Below are positions 25,401-35,188 of a stretch of 64,000 nt of DNA, piece by piece; positions within the stretch are counted from its first letter, which is position 1; every line of letters starts with the position of its first letter. Position numbers and translations under genes: made by a program. Below the pieces are notes generated by a model. That model was not told the DNA's origin. It did not search any database and was given only the letters and a program-made list of their open reading frames with translations. The stretch comes from Ectobius pallidus (Eukaryota; Arthropoda; Insecta; Blattodea; Ectobiidae): NCBI GenBank assembly GCA_964059195.1, contig CAXKWD010000011.1:13300451-13364450 (forward strand), in the 5' to 3' direction.

Positions 25401-26472
25401 CAAAGAACGTCTCTTCCTGCAGGTCTGGGTTACAGTCGCCTGCTGTGAATGGAAGGGGGGCTGGTCTCCGGAACGGTACAGTGAGTTCCTGCCTGTCATT
25501 TCCAATAAAATTGAAATTTTCGTTTCTAAAGTCAATGATAGCTTCTAGCTGTCTAAAAACTTCACTGCCTACAATTAATGGTAAATTCAATCCTGTTATC
25601 ACAAGGAATAGAACTTCCACCGTATGACCGGCTATGTTTAAAGGTACGAAACATTGGTGTCGTATTCTAAATCTTGTTTGGCCTGCCGCTAGAAGGGCAG
25701 ACATATTATATACAGGTAAAATCTGTGTAATGGCTCGAGTGCGTTGCAACTCCAAGAATGTATTCTGAGACATAACTTGGGCATCCGAGCCGGTATCAAG
25801 GGTAATTTGATAGGGATTTTCACCTATCAATACCTCAATAGTAGGGGGTTTGTTAGGGTCTTGAGACAACTCACTACGTTGTAAAATGCCTACAGTAATA
25901 TCTGTGGGCGTGGTCATGTCTGTATTGTTGTGAAAATCGGTTGTTGTACAGTCATTGTTAACTACAGTATTGTTGTCCACTCCATTGTTGACTGTAAGAA
26001 CATGAGGTGTTGTGTTGTTTGTTTTAGAAAGTTTGTTTGTTATAGTGGTGTTATGTATGGTTGCAATTTTATCACGAACTATTTCTTTGTTGTGAATAAT
26101 TGCATTGTTGTGATGTCCTGTTTTGTGGTTTTCCTTTTTATTGTTAACAGAATCAATATTAGTGTCATTCAGGTTATTTACTGCAATTTTATTATGTTTT
26201 GCACCAGTAAATCCTGAATTGCTCGGGCACACCATGCTACTTACAGCATGCACGGCGGCATTCGAAAATCCTTTTCTACTAAGTGTAGTGGGTTTGTGTT
26301 GTGTAACAGTTGTTGACAAAGCTTGTTTGTAGGCTTTAGAGTCTTGTACTGAGTGTGGTGCTGACCTGAGTGCTTTATCTGATAGTTTCATGACTTTATT
26401 AGCTGTACCTCCATTATTGTTCCTTAGAACTGCAGGGCCCCTTTTGCGAGGTTCCAATGGTGCCCTTAGTCG
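22489..26472 (-). CDS. pol: Pol polyprotein: protease, RT, RNase H, integrase
   Basis: This frame makes the enzymes for reverse transcription and integration in cytoplasmic particles and the nucleus. Counting residues from 26457: aspartic protease with DTGS at 221; RT at about 455-650 with YLDD at 614; RNase H with TDAS at about 763; integrase with a HHCC zinc region starting at His 986 (HENLAHSG, CHLCQTG) and catalytic Asp 1053, Asp 1112 and Glu 1147, the last two spaced 35 as expected. A GPY/F-like C-terminal module follows (FRGPLVI, YRKQLLRPYH). There is no ATG at the beginning: the frame opens upstream of a TTG and is reached by a -1 shift from gag at TTTAAAC (26472-26478). The long N-terminal extension before the protease is Asn/Thr/His-rich and unassigned. 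No stop or frameshift is seen, so it appears intact. Confidence 0.95.
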   Translation of the reverse strand, partial: RLRAPLEPRKRGPAVLRNNNGGTANKVMKLSDKALRSAPHSVQDSKAYKQALSTTVTQHKPTTLSRKGFSNAAVHAVSSMVCPSNSGFTGAKHNKIAVNNLNDTNIDSVNNKKENHKTGHHNNAIIHNKEIVRDKIATIHNTTITNKLSKTNNTTPHVLTVNNGVDNNTVVNNDCTTTDFHNNTDMTTPTDITVGILQRSELSQDPNKPPTIEVLIGENPYQITLDTGSDAQVMSQNTFLELQRTRAITQILPVYNMSALLAAGQTRFRIRHQCFVPLNIAGHTVEVLFLVITGLNLPLIVGSEVFRQLEAIIDFRNENFNFIGNDRQELTVPFRRPAPLPFTAGDCNPDLQEETFFVEAVNTYPQPLIQLTQDDHSQQPLTPLLSSQTEHNMQHLTSEVDVNIQHIMTSSEIDSLILAKVSETQGLDTHAQQTLLGILRKHRDLFTNKIGKCNLYTHQINRRSTTVIRHKPRPIPLSLRAKVTAVIQNMLDQEIIEDSMSNHSNPLCIVIKPSGDIRLTIDARTLNNDCQEDNYKPLTSDELLSRAKEGDYFSSTDLNSAFWQIPLDSESRDMTSFNYQGRHFRFCRVPFGCRTSSAALLRALALTFNWSSNPFIIPYLDDILIASYSIADHMDHIDQTLDKLRTAGFTLNISKCHFFQREVKFLGYIISGKDFRIDDEKVAAILKIPAPKNQKQLRSFLGVCQYQARFVQNYAQEIFPLKPLLRKAQKWEWTTEHDAAFNKVKQLFAESIRLQKPDDSIPYFIATDASARGIGSILFQVKDGEKRLIATASKGLNTTQSRMYPTELEVYAVHEALNKYKHYIYNRKVTVLCDHMSLSFINQCKLSNSRVSRFISAISRYNIEIQHIKGSDNKLPDILSRLPSHPGIASMEGQVEKEVKIMRITVNDKYKLNNKLANLVTLQNDDEYLSSIRPKLQGIPDSNSNPACGHDNQKTIALHNNVIYKLCGLETPTWKPYVPKALEHDIIASYHENLAHSGTDRMINAISDHFFIKQLGRKVRLYVSTCHLCQTGKNKNTAYETDIHSVESTAPNQLICGDILGPLLRSNFGNQYVFILVDVFSKLVALYPIRNLSTKICLMKMQEYVNTFGQVSSCLTDNASIFSSRKWTDGLSRLGIKTLHSSNYNPQTNISERYIKQVISYLRLLTHRQHKNWFRYLKPIQAILNETRHQVTKEIPLEVVKQCKVGPLFSNTPPVLNTCEKSDIEVCQAILQRLQKRWLKRKEKPRKKRKKWEPKLGDYVLLRQHVLSNRLQNKQRKFSLIFRGPLVINAKFSTDTFELKEAKKPHKIVGRYRKQLLRPYHVMSRIV

Positions 26473-29099
26473 TTTAAAACAACCGTCGGTGGTGGTGACT
26501 GGTGGCCATTGTTGCCATTTTCATGATTGTTATCAGTTGTGTCATGTTGGTTTTCATTATTCTGTCCATTGTTATTAGCATATTGGTTTAGTCCCCGGCG
26601 TGAGTTATTTCTACCTCGAAAACTTGGTCGGAAAAATCCTTGATTGTATTGAGTCCTATTGAACCAGCGGGGTGTTCCATTGTATGGTCGTCTGCCATAG
26701 TTATTTCTGTTGTTCTGATTCGAGCCTGAGGAGTTATCATGTGTGTAGTCATTATGATTATTGTTATAATTATTGTTGTAGTTTTGGTATCTAAAATTGT
26801 TGTTTCTGAAACCATTGTTGTAGTTTGAGTAGTTTCTGCCATTGTTGAAATGATAAGGGCGATATCTAAAATTTCTACTCCTCCAATAAGAAGTCCTATT
26901 TCCTCTCTGATATGGCGTATTTCTCCAGAACTGTCCTGGGCTATTCAAGCTATTTTCTTGGGTTACATTAGTCTCGTTTTCATTTACTTGTTGGTGTTCC
27001 TCACACAACTGGGCAGATCCTGTCCGCGTCTCGCATCCAAAAGCGTTTTGGTTGGGTTTGGTTTGGACATAATTAATGTTTCTTTTTTGGCCTTGATTAG
27101 TGTTGGTAACTTGGGATTTATTTATCTTTTGTGGTGGAAATGGGGATTCCTGTAGTGATTTCAACAATGCTATCATGTCAGGGATTGTCTTGGGGCTCGC
27201 AACAATTAAACTGTTCTTTATTGAAAACGGATAGTGTAAGCAGAGGGCTTTGATGAAGACTTCATCTTCGATACTAGGGGTTAACAGCTGTTTTGAATCA
27301 CATAAAGAAATAAAATGTTCCATATAGGTTTGGCCGCTATTACGATCAAAACTTCCATGAAAAATCTGACCTTTTAATCTCTCTTGATCTGATATTGACC
27401 AGAATTCTCGAAGAAAGGACTCTTCGAATGTCTGCATATTCAATTCCAGCGTATCATTAACAACATTGAACCATCGAGCTGCACTACCTTTTAATGACCT
27501 GGATACCATGATCATTTTTAACTGTTCAGGTACATTTCTTAAGTTGAAAAAGGTCTTTAATTCGCGCAAATATCTTACGGGGTTAGTCTTCTGTTTGTCC
27601 TCAAACGTGGGAAGAGGCAAGTCGCTTTGACTAAGGGTAAATCCAATCTGATTACTGGGGTTGAAATTTTGATGATTATTATTATTACTTTGACTTGAAT
27701 TACCTGCAGTGTGATGGTTCAATCCGTTATTGGATCTTGGTAAGTTTGCGGGTAGAGGGGGAATGATAGGTGTATCAGTAGGCGTGTCTGGGAGAGCAGA
27801 TGAAGTTGACGCAATTTCGCCCCGGTCAGAGACCAAGACTGTACTCTCTGCACGATCTTCTTGATCCCTTAACCTATGACGCAATCTGTCCAACTCCGAA
27901 TTAAGGGATACCAATCTAGTGTTGTTACTCCTAACTTCTCTTTCTACTGCACTTACATGATTTCGAATTCCATCTACCTGGGTACGAACCTCTGTCTGTA
28001 CAGCTTCCACCTGAGTACCAACCTGGGTCACTCGGGAATCGATTTGTATCAATTCTTCAGCAACCTGTTGTCTATGGTTTTGCATTAACTGAGTAAGATT
28101 ACTAGTTTGAGATGTTAGCTCTGAATTCAAGTTTTCATTAAGTTCAGTTTGCATTGAATTTATTGTTGTTGTTAAGGTAGTATTCTGACTATTAAATTCA
28201 TTCTGCAAAGAATTAATTGTTGTAGTGAGGTTAGTATTTTGATTGTTACATTCGGTCTGCATTGAATTCATTTTACTATTAAATTCCGTCTGCAATGAGT
28301 TAATTGTTGTGTTTAGATTAGTGTTTTGATTGTTAAATTCAGTCTGCAATGAATTCATTTGATTATTAAGTTCAGTTTTAAATTCAGTCTGCATTGAATT
28401 AATTGTTGTAGTTAGATTAGTATTTTGACTGTTTAATTCAGTTTGCATTGAATTAATGGTTTCAGTTAGCGTAGTGTTTTGACTGTTGAATTCAGTCTGT
28501 AATGCATTAATGGTTGTAGTTAGATTAGTGTTTTGACTGTTTAATTCAGTTTGCATTGAATTTATGGTTTCAGTTAGCGCAGTGTTTTGACTGTTACTTT
28601 CAGTCTGCAATGAGTTAATTGTTTCAGTTAGCGCAGTATTTTGACTGTTAAATTCAGTCTGTAATGCATTAATGGTTGTAGTTAGATTAGTGTTTTGACT
28701 GTTTAATTCAGTTTGCATTGAATTAATGGTTTCAGTTAGCGCAGTGTTTTGACTGTTACTTTCAGTCTGCAATGAGTTAATTGTTCCAGTTAGCGCAGTA
28801 TTTTGACTGGCCAGAGAAGTTATAGCATTCATAATTTGTTGTAATGCATTGACATTTACAGTGGCTATTTCAGGGTTAGAAGACATAGTATCTGTTGGAA
28901 CAGCTGACTGTGATGTTACACCTGCTGTTAAATTCTCACTTATATTGACATTTCTATTGTCTAATTCACTGCTTTGCAAACTAGATTCATCATTTGACAC
29001 TGGGTGTAGGGGTTCATGCTGTGGTTCTGGGTCACTTGAACATGTTACTACTTGTACAGTTTTCACAGACATCTTAATTTTGTTATTGCGTAAACGCAT
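26466..29099 (-). CDS. gag: Gag structural protein with coiled-coil repeat array
   Basis: Gag should build the particle and bind the element RNA. The ATG at 29099 is the first in the frame; a second in-frame ATG lies about 10 codons later. Residues about 85-330 are a tandem array of an 18-residue unit (SQNTALTETINSLQTE) with hydrophobic positions spaced 4, 3 and 4, predicted to form a long coiled coil. Residues about 490-650 match the retrotransposon Gag region (LPTFEDKQKTNPVRYLRELK, then WF and FLREFW). The C-terminus from about 690 is rich in Asn, Arg, Gly and Tyr with no CCHC knuckle, so RNA binding is probably through this basic tail. The stop at 26466-26468 follows the slippery site by one codon. 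At 877 residues it is longer than typical gypsy Gag proteins, mainly because of the repeats. Confidence 0.92.
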   Translation of the reverse strand: MRLRNNKIKMSVKTVQVVTCSSDPEPQHEPLHPVSNDESSLQSSELDNRNVNISENLTAGVTSQSAVPTDTMSSNPEIATVNVNALQQIMNAITSLASQNTALTGTINSLQTESNSQNTALTETINSMQTELNSQNTNLTTTINALQTEFNSQNTALTETINSLQTESNSQNTALTETINSMQTELNSQNTNLTTTINALQTEFNSQNTTLTETINSMQTELNSQNTNLTTTINSMQTEFKTELNNQMNSLQTEFNNQNTNLNTTINSLQTEFNSKMNSMQTECNNQNTNLTTTINSLQNEFNSQNTTLTTTINSMQTELNENLNSELTSQTSNLTQLMQNHRQQVAEELIQIDSRVTQVGTQVEAVQTEVRTQVDGIRNHVSAVEREVRSNNTRLVSLNSELDRLRHRLRDQEDRAESTVLVSDRGEIASTSSALPDTPTDTPIIPPLPANLPRSNNGLNHHTAGNSSQSNNNNHQNFNPSNQIGFTLSQSDLPLPTFEDKQKTNPVRYLRELKTFFNLRNVPEQLKMIMVSRSLKGSAARWFNVVNDTLELNMQTFEESFLREFWSISDQERLKGQIFHGSFDRNSGQTYMEHFISLCDSKQLLTPSIEDEVFIKALCLHYPFSIKNSLIVASPKTIPDMIALLKSLQESPFPPQKINKSQVTNTNQGQKRNINYVQTKPNQNAFGCETRTGSAQLCEEHQQVNENETNVTQENSLNSPGQFWRNTPYQRGNRTSYWRSRNFRYRPYHFNNGRNYSNYNNGFRNNNFRYQNYNNNYNNNHNDYTHDNSSGSNQNNRNNYGRRPYNGTPRWFNRTQYNQGFFRPSFRGRNNSRRGLNQYANNNGQNNENQHDTTDNNHENGNNGHQSPPPTVVLND
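26472..26478 (-). promoter_or_regulatory. -1 ribosomal frameshift site TTTAAAC between gag and pol
   Basis: On the coding strand the gag frame reads GTT-TTA-AAC-GAC-TAA, so T-TTA-AAC is an X-XXY-YYZ heptamer in the correct phase. A -1 slip on it leads directly into the pol frame, which lacks its own ATG. A short hairpin GTTC-TAAG-GAAC lies some 45 bases downstream; a stronger stimulating structure should be sought by folding. Confidence 0.85.
28110..28810 (-). repeat. 54 bp tandem repeat array within gag
   Basis: About a dozen units of 54 bp encode the 18-residue Gag repeat. Toward the 5' part of gag the units group into a higher-order 162 bp period (three unit types in order), shown by near-identical blocks at about 28430-28590 and 28610-28770. 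This indicates recent unequal exchange or slippage within the array. Confidence 0.85.
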
Positions 29100-29623
29100 A
29101 GAAAAATGTGAAATTGAAAAATAATTACTGAAATATAAATCTAAAAAGTCATTCCTTCTTGAAAGGATATAATTTAAAGTTATTTTAAGCCTTTACAAAA
29201 AAAAATTGAAGAAAAAAATATTATTGTTCTGTGAACTCTGTAAGTATAAGCAAAAAATTTTAACGATACCCTAGTCCTTCTGTTGTTGCAGCTGTCTGTC
29301 GGTCAATAGCCTAGGAATGGCCATCAGCTGACTGGAGGTCACAAGCTGAAGAGGGGTGTCGATCTCTTGTAGAATTGGGGGGGGGGGCGGGGGTGTAGAT
29401 TTTCAGTTGAGTGGAGGGTTTATGGTGAATGTTGATGGTGAATGTTGATGTTGTTGGTAATCCACATGGAGTCTATACACTATTGCTGTTTATTTCGAAG
29501 AATTAATTTGTTAATAAATTTCGTCTATCCCCGTGTCGTTTCAAAAAAATTTTCGACTTTTGTTGGCCTAATTCCTATATCCTATTTCGTTTCGAAAATT
29601 CTGCCCTGAGATGGGAGCCAATT
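29100..29623 (-). other. Gypsy 5' leader with primer-binding site
   Basis: The leader between LTR and gag is about 520 bp. Next to the LTR the coding strand reads AAT and then TGGCTCCCATCTCAGGG (about 29604-29620), a likely primer-binding site because it begins TGG, the complement of a tRNA CCA end. I could not assign the tRNA. A G-run interrupted by one C lies at about 29378-29395. Confidence 0.7.
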
Positions 29624-30914
29624 TATAACTGTTCGTTGGGTGATGAAATGATTAACGTCAAAATGGGTGCCAATTTATAACTGTTCGTAATGTTGGGTGC
29701 TAATTTATGACTGTTGGGTGCCAATGTATAATTGTCAGTAGGGGTCGTTGAATATATTATGTCCGGCTATTTCTAACTCAGTTGATAGAGCGAGATCTCT
29801 TTCAGGGTCGTGCTCGACGAAAACTAAAATAGGATATAAGATGAAGGGATTATAGGTCGTAAAAATGAAGTCTATTGATAATGAACTTGAATAATATTTG
29901 TAAGTTTATTTTGTCCGAAAATCTTTCACTTAATTTGTTAATTTCTTAAAATGTCTGGAGGAAGAATACAGTAATGTCTTTATCTATTTGCTTCGTCGTC
30001 GCCAAAATCACTTTAGGTTATATTATTATACTTATAACATCTGCACGTTTTATTGCAGGAATTTTAGGTTATATATCTTATGGCGGTATTTATTCGTTTA
30101 ACTTTTCAATACGAAAAATAATATCTATAATCTTGTCTTATTCCAATATATATATCTTTATCCTCGACCGTATTATTTAAAAGTCGGTATAAAATTAATA
30201 TTCGTACTTGTTACTGTTTCACTGTATATTTCTAACTCCGGTTTAGTCTATAAAAATTACGTCCGTCGCTGTTGAATAGATGTCTTCCAGTCTCCGTTGG
30301 TCGCTCCTGTTCGTGTTAATATGTTTCGGTGTTAAAATATTTTAGCCATTCCATTGGTTCTGTCAGTAGGCTTTGTCTCTTGTGATTGGAAATTAGCTAA
30401 GTCGTCTGCTAGTGTTTGAAATATTTGTCGTTAAAGTGGGTTGAGGTTTGGGGAGAAACGTATCCATCAACTTGACTTTAATAGCTGGCGACAGTGGACT
30501 TCTCCAGACAAAAAGCCACGCCTTCACTTCATTGTATTCCCTTATTTAGTTAATAATTCATAAAGTAATTGTCACTATTGTCTGCAATAAGTGTAGTTGT
30601 ATAGCTTTCTTGATTATGTGTTGAATGATGTAATTTTCTATGTTGTCGTGTTAATAATTAATCGTTTGATTAATTATTTGTAATTGCTGGTAATGTCTTT
30701 TGATTCAGATGGTCATGTTGTATATCAAATTGTTCGTGTAAATGTCCTCTGTCTTGTCATGTAATTCGTTTTATGGTCATTGTAATAGTCTAGGCGTAAT
30801 GGTAGTTTTTAGTAGTCGATAATGTTGCGGGAAGTTCAAATATTGTCCGTGAAATGTATTTTCTTATATTTGATTCCTCTTTTTATATAAGTCCATATGA
30901 ACTGATCGGTTACA
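29624..30914 (-). repeat. 5' LTR of the Ty3/gypsy element
   Basis: Partner of 19686-20976, same length. On the coding strand it starts TGTAACC and has TATATAAAAAG at 30879-30889. If that box sets the start, U3 would be very short (about 60 bp) and R plus U5 over 1.2 kb; this is inference. Near the inner edge it repeats the LTR/primer-site junction three times (see findings). Confidence 0.95.
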
Positions 30915-30918
30915 GCAG
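30915..30918. repeat. Target site duplication (GCAG), right
   Basis: Matches 19682-19685 on the other side of the element. Confidence 0.85.
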
Positions 30919-33096
30919 ATAAATTAACAGTCCATCCATTTCACAATTACGGGTGGGACATTCTATCAAATTATAAAAATTATTTTTGTTTATTACATAT
31001 AATAAATAATAAACTAGAATTGGTTCTGCACATTCTGTAAAATTTACAATGCCTTATCCTCCACACTACATGCAAAGCGTTATTTAAAATTTATTTGAAA
31101 TATTTTTAATTTGTTTTTCAAAATCTTTTACGGGTGGGACATAATTTGGACACTGATTTTAATGATGCAAAACAAAAGTTCATTTGCTGTTCTGCTATTA
31201 CTGTTAGGGTCTTAATGCTGTTATTAATGAAGGTATGTGAGATTAAATACATATTATAAACTGTTTCCAGGTTGTCAGAATATTTATTTAACTCATCAAT
31301 AATAATTTAACAAAACTATTACCAATACGGGTGGGACAAAAAGTCACTTGTTTGTAATTTTACATAGTAATTAACCACATATTTTTTTAAGTTAATCTTA
31401 TACCAAATTGTACCTTAAGATGTATATTTTCTCAAGTGAAAATTCACATAAGTTACTCTTGAATACTTAGTATTAAAGAGTGTTAAAATCATGCTAAAAA
31501 TGGGGAAAAAGAGTAACTCAACACAATAAATAAGTAAATCGACAGATTTTACACATGAAACCACTTCAGATACACCTAAGTCCTTAATATTCAGAGAATT
31601 TGAGGTTTTAGACTTATTTTTTACCACCAAATTACAATAATTTTATAACTTCTCTCTTTGAGGGAAAAATTATCATATTTTATGAAATGGCTGAGTCTGC
31701 TTCTAAAATATATATTTTATTTCTAAATAAATGGAATAAATTATTTATTTAAAAGTCCTTGGATTAAAACCAATTTGGAGTGTAATTGTACCTTGGTGAT
31801 ATTTTTATGGTTTTTAGATCATAAATGCTTCCATATGTCTAGTGTTGGAGGACATAAACATCTGCTCGTAGCTGCGAAGTACGTATGAAAATAATGTAAC
31901 GAGGTAGGTAAATTTTAAGAACGCTTCCGCGTGGTGTGTTTGTGTAGGAGTTTCTCAATTATTGTACTCCCCTTCTCCGCCAGCAGGAGGCAGCTTTACC
32001 ACAATTAATTATCTTGCCATTTTAACCTTTAGGTAGTTTATAACTAATTTAGCTCAGCGAAAATCATTAGCCAGAGCATATTCAAGAACGGCTGAAGTAA
32101 CAGTGTATGACAATGGAATTCTGAAGACCCACCTTGCTTTATGCTGCTAAAACGGGTATAAGTACCTTCTAACATTTGTGTCATGAAAAGGAGTCTCAAC
32201 ATTACCAAGGCTTTCAAATATACACTCATCGAAACCGTGATTGAGCATCTTGTATAGCCGTGTGGGCCAACTGTTTTCCTCCGAAGTGCCAGATTATACT
32301 TTCAAAATTAATTCGCGGATCGGAATAATATAATAATATTCAAAGTAAAATTATTATAATTATTACAATACATTAAACTATATTTTCTTAGATGCCTATT
32401 TTACAGACTCAAATAATACAAAAATAACAATCACATAAACTCATTGAGAAAATTTAGCTTCGTATTGGTTTATTTCTGATTCAGTTTTTACTTCTGCAGT
32501 GACATTGTTAGTAAATCTAATGAAAACTTTGTTCCTCTGCATAATTTTTAACAATTTCATAGTAGAAAAAAGATATATAAGTCACCATGCATTGATTGCA
32601 TTTTCAAAGCATAATTTCGCAATTTGGATATTGCTTCTTGCTTCTTGCTAAATAGCCTCCAAAACTCGACGGGCTGGCAATTTATAATTAATGTAAGAAA
32701 ATTGTCATTCTGTAGGTGACATAGCTCGATTTGCAAATATGGATCATAGGTCGGACATGCCTCCTTAGGGCTGTTACAAAAAAAGAAACTAAGTTAATCA
32801 AAATATGAATAATTTCTTTGTGAATCTCTGTCAAGTATTCAGCAAATGGAGAGAATCGGCATCTTCTCACTCTAGCTTCATTGTAGAGCAGCTTACAAAG
32901 AAATGAAAAATGTTAGGAGTAGTTCGGGGGGGGGGGATTTGTTAACGAACGCAGGCCGGATTTGGCCCACGGGCCTCCAGCAGGGCAATATTGTTCTGTA
33001 GCATTTATTTGTCTCTCATATCCTCTGTTCAAATCACAGTTTAAGATTAAGCAGCTGGTGAATTGAATTCATTACATTGATACATTTGAGGGCGTT
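30919..33096. other. Unassigned AT-rich sequence with three ACGGGTGGGACA motifs
   Basis: The 12-mer ACGGGTGGGACA occurs at 30949-30960, 31130-31141 and 31327-31338 in otherwise AT-rich DNA. No gene is visible. A G-run sits at about 32926-32936. Confidence 0.5.
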
Positions 33097-33222
33097 AAAG
33101 CCAAAGTGGTGTAAGTCATCTTTTAAACATTTTTAACCTAAGTATTGCAATACAATGTTGCGGTATAGATATGTTAGCAGGAAGAGTCGTGTAAGTCCTA
33201 TTATGTTCATACACTATATACC

Positions 33223-33260
<38 letters not shown>

Positions 33261-33355
33261 GTAAGTAGAAGGACAATATTAGGAGAGATTATTATAATGC
33301 ATCAACCTTCTGTTTCTCTAAATTCATGAAACATGACTTACACCACTTTGGCTTT
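33097..33355. mobile_element. MITE with GCCAAAGTGGTGTAAGTCAT ends
   Basis: The ends are perfect inverted repeats of about 23 bp (left arm AAAGCCAAAGTGGTGTAAG). The 259 bp interior holds a TA microsatellite at about 33220-33259 and no coding sequence. A flanking duplication is not clear. Confidence 0.7.
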
Positions 33356-33499
33356 GTATGCTACAAAGTGACTTAAATAATTAGCTTTCATAGTGCATGT
33401 AAACGTTTTGGCTGGAGTTAAGTTCTTATATGTGTAATTTTTTTTTCTTATTAGGGCAGAGCGTTAATTACAGACAGTTTTATTTAATTGTGAAGGTTT

Positions 33500-33600
33500 T
33501 TTTTTTGTTGACTATTAGATTCATACGACGCGTATTTCATTTAGGCCAATAACGTTCAGCAATGCCTCGGATATCGGCCAATCAAGGTAGTAATGTGCGT
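33500..33600 (+). repeat. Dispersed repeat B, copy 2
   Basis: Shares with 17185-17270 the ordered blocks TCATACG-CGCG, CCAATAACGTTCAGCAAT and CCTCGGATAT followed by CCAATCA. Confidence 0.6.
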
Positions 33601-34908
33601 GTACGGATCGCAAAGACGCAAAAGATTAATATGTCATATATCTGTACTGCAGACTAACTAGTGCTGATTTAATTTATGCTTTCAGGCCTCTGTGGTATTG
33701 TATTGTGTTTTATCAGGCAGATTTGTAATACTCGTTGATCTTTTTCCTATGCAGGATCCAACTGGAACCAAGTTTTATTTTTTAGTTTAATATAAACCAA
33801 TTTAAGCTCGAAATTAATTCGGTACCTTAAATTAAGACGAAAATTTACATTTTTATTAATTTCCTAGAAATATTTTAAAGCTGTCTCCTAAGGTGTTTCG
33901 CAAGCGGATTCTCTCACTGACAACGATTATTCTTTTCACATTTATATTCCAAGTATTTATGATCAATAGACACAATAGTTAAAGGACGTTTGAGACTCCA
34001 CCTTTGGTAATACCAGGGATAATTGCCGCAAACTCACCTAATTTCTCCTTTTCCTCTAGTTTTTATTGTTTGTTGTTGTTCTTTGTTAATGAAATAGCTA
34101 TAATCTTCAATGCATGGATCAGAGATCTACGTTTAAATTTATTCCGCAGAAAGCGTTATTTTCAACGATGATCGAAACACTATTTAATTACGTCTAATAA
34201 CTCACAAAATTACTATTTACATCTAAATATTTGCTTACATAACGTAAAAGTCTAAATTTAGCACGGAATTTCACTACAAAACATGTGTACACATTTTTTT
34301 TATATACTCTCGTTATAATATGATCAACATGTAATTAGCCCATATTTTCCAGAGAAAGTTATGACTAGGGTTCGGATGTTCATGACATATCATATTTTTA
34401 TCCTGACGTCTAATCTTGCCGCAAACTGAAATTAAACACGAATTGCACTTTTGTTATCCTAATTGGACCGTTTTTATTTTGCATATAAAGTCATATTTTG
34501 GACATTTTTATAGTTTAGGTCATATTTCGGTCATTTTTTAATTTAATGTCATATTTAAGTCATAAATTCGGTAAAAGAGCACAATTGCACAGGTCATAGT
34601 TTGAACATTTTTATAGTTTTGGTCATATTTAGGTCATTTTTAAATTTAACGTCATAGGCTATTTCAGTAATAAATTCGGTAAAAGAGCACAATTGCACAG
34701 TATACTTTAGGCACTAAATCGTAGAGTTAAAATTTTTTCGAGAAAGAGTTACTAATATTTTGGTTTGACTGTAACTGGAATGTGAAGGGACAGTAAGTAA
34801 CAAGTGCAGGTAGTTGAAGCACAATGCACGGGGTTTTACCGCCTTCCTCCTTGTTGTTAACAACTTTCAATAGCGACAGTTTTAAAAGATTTTCAGTTCA
34901 CACTTGCA

Positions 34909-35094
34909 GTGGTATCGGGTAACATCAAAATGCCGAAAAATAAGTGTTCTGAAAGTGTAAAACTAAGAAGTTTTGTTAAGGAGTTTGGAGAAAACCACTT
35001 CTGCACCGACGGGAAAATGTTGTATTGCAAAGTGTGTGAAATTAAAGTGACGGCTGCAAAACGATTTAATGACGTTACCTGTGACATCCTGTAA
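34909..35094 (+). pseudogene. hAT transposase N-terminal fragment (BED finger)
   Basis: The frame contains VKLRSFVKEFGENHFC and LYCKVCEIKVTAAKRF, which fits the first half of a BED-type zinc finger used by hAT transposases to bind DNA. The Cys pair of CKVC is present, but the His pair expected afterwards is missing because the frame runs into a deletion junction near 35070. A start at ATG 34930 (MPKNKCSES) is as likely as the one at 34909. Confidence 0.75.
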
Positions 35095-35188
35095 CGTCGA
35101 AAGGAGCTTCTCGTGGTTTAAGACGATATTAAGTGACAACAGGAGAAGATTTCTATTCGATAATCTTAAAATGCACGTGGTTGTATAG
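35075..35188 (+). pseudogene. hAT transposase C-terminal fragment (dimerisation region)
   Basis: In another frame, immediately after the BED fragment, the strand reads TSCNVERSFSWFKTI, then SDNRRRFLFDNLKMHV and a stop. This is the conserved C-terminal hAT dimerisation motif (usual pattern SxxxERxFS and RxxLxxxxL). It lies 3' of the lost catalytic region, which shows that several hundred codons were deleted between 35060 and 35080. Confidence 0.8.

Larger units (their letters stand above)
19686..30914 (-). mobile_element. Complete Ty3/gypsy LTR retrotransposon, 11.2 kb
   Basis: Two 1291 bp LTRs bound an 8647 bp interior with gag and pol in the order protease, RT, RNase H, integrase, which is the Ty3/gypsy order. 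The terminal bases on the coding strand are TGTAAC and GTTATA, an imperfect inverted repeat, and the flanks share GCAG. No env-like frame lies between pol and the 3' LTR, so it is a retrotransposon without an envelope gene. Both reading frames are open and the LTRs differ at one visible position, so the copy is very young and may be competent to move. Confidence 0.95.
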
